From JBMORL01 sp049322335 (lineage in GTDB: Bacteria > Bacteroidota > Bacteroidia > Flavobacteriales_D > UBA2798), in NCBI GenBank assembly GCA_049322335.1, contig JBMORL010000054.1, positions 1 through 16,412 of the forward strand: a stretch of 16,412 bases of DNA, in the 5' to 3' direction. A program made the translations under genes and the position numbers. How positions within the stretch are numbered: position 1 is the stretch's first letter; every line of letters starts with the position of its first letter. This document shows, piece after piece, positions 13,219 through 16,412 of this stretch. A model generated the notes under the pieces. The model saw nothing but the letters and a program-made list of their open reading frames with translations. It did not search any database and had not been told where the DNA came from.

Positions 13219-15558
13219 ATGCGAAAACCTCTTCTGTTTCTTTTTTTGATAATGTTTTTCCAGGGGTATTCCCAAAAGATCACTATCAGCGGCTACATTA
13301 CTGAAAAGGGAAGTAAAGAGCTATTGCCGGGAGTAAATATTTTTCATGCGTCTACAGGAAGCGGAACGGCTACCAATTCCTATGGGTTTTATTCGCTTAC
13401 CCTTCCGTCATCCGACTCAGTTGAACTTTCTTTTTCCTTCATCGGGTATACCACGCAGGTAAAAAGAATGAGCGGAAAAACCGGGCTGGAACTTGATATT
13501 GAACTTTATCCCGAAGGTGTGGAACTGGAAGAATTTGTGCTGAATGCCGAACAAACCCGCAAAGTGAGTGAAGAAACAAGAATGAGTACAGTAGATATTC
13601 CCATTGAACAGATCAAACAGATTCCCGCTTTATTGGGAGAAAAAGATGTGTTGAAAGTGATCCAGCTGATGCCGGGTGTCCAGAAGGGAAGCGAAGGGAG
13701 CAGCGGTTTGTATGTGAGAGGTGGCGGACCTGATCAAAACCTGATCATTCTCGATGATGCAACAGTTTACAACGCCTCACATCTTTTCGGTTTTTTCTCA
13801 CTTTTTAATGGCGATGCGCTGAAAAGTGTGGAGCTAACGAAGGGCGGATTTCCTGCGCGTTACGGAGGAAGATTATCTTCTGTGCTCGAAATGCAGATGA
13901 AAGATGGTAACAAGGAAAAATTAACCGGTGAAGCGGGAATTGGCATTATTTCCTCGCGGCTCACTCTCGAAGGGCCGATAAAAAAAAATAAATCTTCTTT
14001 TCTTGTTTCCGGGCGCAGAACATATATCGATGCATTGATTTATCCTTTTCTTCCGGATGATGAAAAATTCGGGTACTTTTTCTATGACTTCAATGCCAAA
14101 GCCAATTTTATTCTTGATAAGAAAAACAAATTGTATGTAAGCGGTTATTTCGGGAAGGATAAATTTTATTACCGCTCCAAATACCGCGACAATACCGAAG
14201 ATGTTTTCCTGAAATGGGGAAATGCCACCGCCACCACAAGATGGAATCACCAGTTTAACCAGAAAGTATTTGCCAACACCTCGTTAATTTTCAGTGATTA
14301 CAAATTTGTGATCGGGTATGACTTCAAAGACGCCAGCGAAAATTATTCTCTCCGGTATTCTTCCGGTATTCGTGATTTTTCCCTCAAATCCGATATCGAC
14401 TTTTTTCCCAACCCTTCCCATCATATCAAAACAGGAATAATAACTACCTATCATACTTTCACTCCCAGCGCTATGGTGGTTAAAAGTTCTTTTGCCGATG
14501 AAAATCAAAAATCCATCAAGGCAATCTATGCATGGGAATCGGCTGTATATGCCGAAGATGACTGGAAAATTACATCGCGGCTGAAAGCCAATGTGGGTTT
14601 TCGTTTATCTCATTTTATAAATAAAAATAAAAATTATTTCAATCCCGAACCAAGGGTATCGGCACGTTATATGATTAAGGATGACATGTCGGTAAAAGCT
14701 TCCTACGCTGTGATGAATCAATACATTCATCTTCTCACCAATACCGGCATTGGTTTACCTACCGATTTATGGGTGCCCACTACCGATAAAGTAAAACCGC
14801 AACATTCGCAGCAGCTGGCATTGGGAGTGTCAAAAGATTTTTCTGACAAAGGGCTGACGATGGCCATTGAAGGATATTACAAATGGTCGGAAAATATTAT
14901 CGGTTATAAGGAAGGAGCCAGCTTTTTACTTATTGAAGCAGATGAAGACAGCGAAGAAGTGAAATGGGAAGATAATGTCACTCCCGGAAAAGCAACAAGC
15001 TACGGTGCTGAATTTTTATTGCAGCGAAAATTCGGAAAACTTACCGGGTGGATCGGTTATACATTATCATGGACATGGCTGCAATTTGACTCACTGAACT
15101 TCGGTAAAAAGTTTCATGCCCGATACGACCGCAGGCACGATATTTCTGTTGTTGGAATTTATAAGATAAAAGAAAATATTACACTTTCTGCCACCTGGGT
15201 ATTCGGAACCGGAAATGCCATCACATTGCCGCTGGCAGGTTATAATGCAGCTACCAATGTCCCATCCTCCAATGGAAGCAGTTACAATGGAATGTTGTAT
15301 TCCAATTACGTTAGCGATTACGGTGAAAAAAATTCATTCCGTATGGCACCTTATCATCGGTTTGATATTGCCGTGCAGTTTCACAAAAAGAAAAAACGCG
15401 TGGAAAGAACATTCGAACTGGGTGTGTATAATTCCTATAACCGGAAGAACCCGTTTTATTATTATGCAGGATATGACGAAGTAACCGGTGAAGCCGAATT
15501 GCGGCAGGTTTCGCTTTTCCCCATTATTCCCTCAGTGTCGTGGACCTATAAATTCTGA
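13219..15558 (+). CDS. TonB-dependent receptor with carboxypeptidase-regulatory-like N-domain
   Basis: An outer-membrane active transporter of 779 residues. Order of parts: signal peptide 1-19 (MRKPLLFLFLIMFFQGYSQ); a carboxypeptidase-D-regulatory-like beta-sandwich at about 21-98 (ITISGYITEKGSKELLPGVNI, YGFYSLTLP, FSFIGYTTQ), common in Bacteroidota receptors; a linker with LEEFVLNAE (103-111), where a TonB-box-like segment usually lies; a plug domain at about 120-230 (LMPGVQKG, GLYVRGGGPDQNLIILDDATVYNASHLFG, SVELTKGGFPARYGGRLSSVLE); and a 22-strand-type barrel to the end, closing in SVSWTYKF with the expected terminal Phe. It is not a classic SusC protein, since it is shorter and is followed by a DUF4249 gene rather than a susD gene. 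Substrate cannot be read from the sequence. The next gene starts 3 bases after its stop, so the two form one operon. Confidence 0.94.
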   Translation: MRKPLLFLFLIMFFQGYSQKITISGYITEKGSKELLPGVNIFHASTGSGTATNSYGFYSLTLPSSDSVELSFSFIGYTTQVKRMSGKTGLELDIELYPEGVELEEFVLNAEQTRKVSEETRMSTVDIPIEQIKQIPALLGEKDVLKVIQLMPGVQKGSEGSSGLYVRGGGPDQNLIILDDATVYNASHLFGFFSLFNGDALKSVELTKGGFPARYGGRLSSVLEMQMKDGNKEKLTGEAGIGIISSRLTLEGPIKKNKSSFLVSGRRTYIDALIYPFLPDDEKFGYFFYDFNAKANFILDKKNKLYVSGYFGKDKFYYRSKYRDNTEDVFLKWGNATATTRWNHQFNQKVFANTSLIFSDYKFVIGYDFKDASENYSLRYSSGIRDFSLKSDIDFFPNPSHHIKTGIITTYHTFTPSAMVVKSSFADENQKSIKAIYAWESAVYAEDDWKITSRLKANVGFRLSHFINKNKNYFNPEPRVSARYMIKDDMSVKASYAVMNQYIHLLTNTGIGLPTDLWVPTTDKVKPQHSQQLALGVSKDFSDKGLTMAIEGYYKWSENIIGYKEGASFLLIEADEDSEEVKWEDNVTPGKATSYGAEFLLQRKFGKLTGWIGYTLSWTWLQFDSLNFGKKFHARYDRRHDISVVGIYKIKENITLSATWVFGTGNAITLPLAGYNAATNVPSSNGSSYNGMLYSNYVSDYGEKNSFRMAPYHRFDIAVQFHKKKKRVERTFELGVYNSYNRKNPFYYYAGYDEVTGEAELRQVSLFPIIPSVSWTYKF

Positions 15559-15561
15559 AAT

Positions 15562-16410
15562 ATGAAAAACAAAATAAATAGTTGCATAGTAGTTTCAGTT
15601 TTGCTGTTTTCCTGTGATAAGGAAGCCAAAGTAAAACTTCCCGAAACCGAAAACGAACCGGTGGTAATTGGTTTTCTCACTCCCGAAAAAACAAAAACCG
15701 GTATTAATTTATGGTGGACAGACCCATTGTATTCGGATAATACACTGGATGGCGGGATGATCAGCAATGCAACAGTTTCCCTTTCAGACGGAACTTCCTC
15801 GGTAAATCTTCCTTATGATGCGGTGGATGAATATTATTGGGTAGATACTTCGGTTTTTGTGGTCAGCCCGGGTAACACTTATACGGTAACCGTTATACTA
15901 CCTGACGGAAAACAGGCAACTGCTTCTACGTTAATTCCTGTAAATTATGTCAGCACACTTACGCTTTTTCAGCAGGATCTGACGTATTCCGACAGTTCGG
16001 CTACCTTTTGGAATGTGCAGGCCAGCGGAGATATTGAGTGGACGGATATTCCTTCTGAAGCCAATTATTATGCGCTGGCGTATTACACGCTGCTTAAAGC
16101 TCCTTTTACAGGAGATACCATCGAGCAGTTTCATTTTCAAACCCTGCTGAATGATGCAGGCCGCGATGGATTGCCGATTCGTAATTCATTTACCACATCC
16201 TATTCCTACAACCAGGGAAATTATACACCTATAGGAACAAGGGTGGTAGTGGCCACCGTTAACCGCGATTATTACGAATACCACCGCACAGCCGAACTGG
16301 GAATTTATTCCGATCCTTTTGCCGAACCGGTTTTAATCTATTCCAACGTAACAGGCGGAGTGGGTGCTCTTTGCGGATACAGGCAGAAAGTGTTTGATAT
16401 TTTTTATTAG
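15562..16410 (+). CDS. DUF4249-family lipoprotein, partner of the TonB receptor
   Basis: A 282-residue surface or periplasmic lipoprotein resembling the DUF4249 family, which is typically encoded directly after TonB-dependent receptors of this type in Bacteroidota. Residues 1-18 are a lipoprotein signal with lipobox LLFSC (Cys18), followed by the acidic/basic DKE stretch typical of exported lipoproteins. Then come beta-rich segments: VVIGFLTPEK, NATVSLSDGTSSVNLPYD, VVSPGNTYTVTVILPDGKQATASTLIP (the best family mark), a central IEWTDIPSEANYYALAYYTL, and a C-terminal VVVATVNRDYYEYHRTAELGIYSDPFAEPVLIYSNVTGGVGALCGY, where GGVGALCGY is the usual family ending. The gene is complete; its TAG ends two bases before the window edge. 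Function is unknown; by analogy with SusD it may help the receptor capture or release substrate. Confidence 0.88.
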   Translation: MKNKINSCIVVSVLLFSCDKEAKVKLPETENEPVVIGFLTPEKTKTGINLWWTDPLYSDNTLDGGMISNATVSLSDGTSSVNLPYDAVDEYYWVDTSVFVVSPGNTYTVTVILPDGKQATASTLIPVNYVSTLTLFQQDLTYSDSSATFWNVQASGDIEWTDIPSEANYYALAYYTLLKAPFTGDTIEQFHFQTLLNDAGRDGLPIRNSFTTSYSYNQGNYTPIGTRVVVATVNRDYYEYHRTAELGIYSDPFAEPVLIYSNVTGGVGALCGYRQKVFDIFY

Positions 16411-16412
16411 GA

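Noticed and set aside
1..16412. Mobile elements, CRISPR arrays, tRNA or rRNA genes, or a defence system
   Set aside because: No transposase, integrase, repeat-spacer pattern, cloverleaf or rRNA-like sequence was seen on either strand; the genes are housekeeping and envelope functions.

Overview
The window looks like chromosomal DNA from a member of the Bacteroidota, roughly Flavobacteriia, Sphingobacteriia or Chitinophagia. The order cannot be fixed from the sequence alone. The signs are: a TonB-dependent receptor with an N-terminal carboxypeptidase-regulatory-like domain paired with a DUF4249 lipoprotein; a bacillithiol synthase of the BshC family; A-rich leaders without Shine-Dalgarno sequences; and several promoters of the TTG-N19/20-TAnnTTTG kind used by Bacteroidota. 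There are no tRNA or rRNA genes, CRISPR arrays, transposases or phage genes. No gene-free stretch exceeds about 170 bases.

Layout, left to right. (1) 1-2848, minus strand: a tight operon pepA-like (M17 aminopeptidase) > gpmA (phosphoglycerate mutase) > map (methionine aminopeptidase, cut by the window edge only at its C-terminal tail). Its stop and start codons overlap (ATGA and TGATG), and a promoter lies just before pepA. (2) 2849-3012: an intergenic region with a long imperfect palindrome built of roughly 10-bp sub-units. (3) 3013-5763, minus strand: an AHSA1/START-like gene, an unrecognised small charged protein with a 15-A tract in its coding strand, then a secreted three-domain protein (LolA-like region, TlpA-type thioredoxin domain, OmpA peptidoglycan-binding domain). 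(4) 5891-7483, plus strand: a GyrI-like-domain lipoprotein with a clear promoter and terminator, then an unrecognised six-helix membrane protein. (5) 7489-8271, minus: a TerC-family membrane protein, divergent from (6) 8388-10278, plus: bshC and a SnoaL/NTF2-like gene. A near-consensus terC promoter with an overlapping dyad lies between terC and bshC. (7) 10317-12364, minus: a secreted SGNH-hydrolase-like protein and hutI (imidazolonepropionase). (8) 12397-16410, plus: a secreted probable outer-membrane barrel protein, then the TonB-dependent receptor and DUF4249 lipoprotein pair.

Most of the window is housekeeping and envelope biology. The most unusual item is the LolA-like/TlpA/OmpA fusion, which would tether a thiol-disulfide oxidoreductase to the cell wall. 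Secondary items are the GyrI-like ligand-binding domain placed on a lipoprotein, the poly-A slippage tract, the palindromic intergenic element, and a set of promoters that predict very short 5' leaders. No clearly new multi-gene system was found. All assignments come from reading translated motifs, without database searches.
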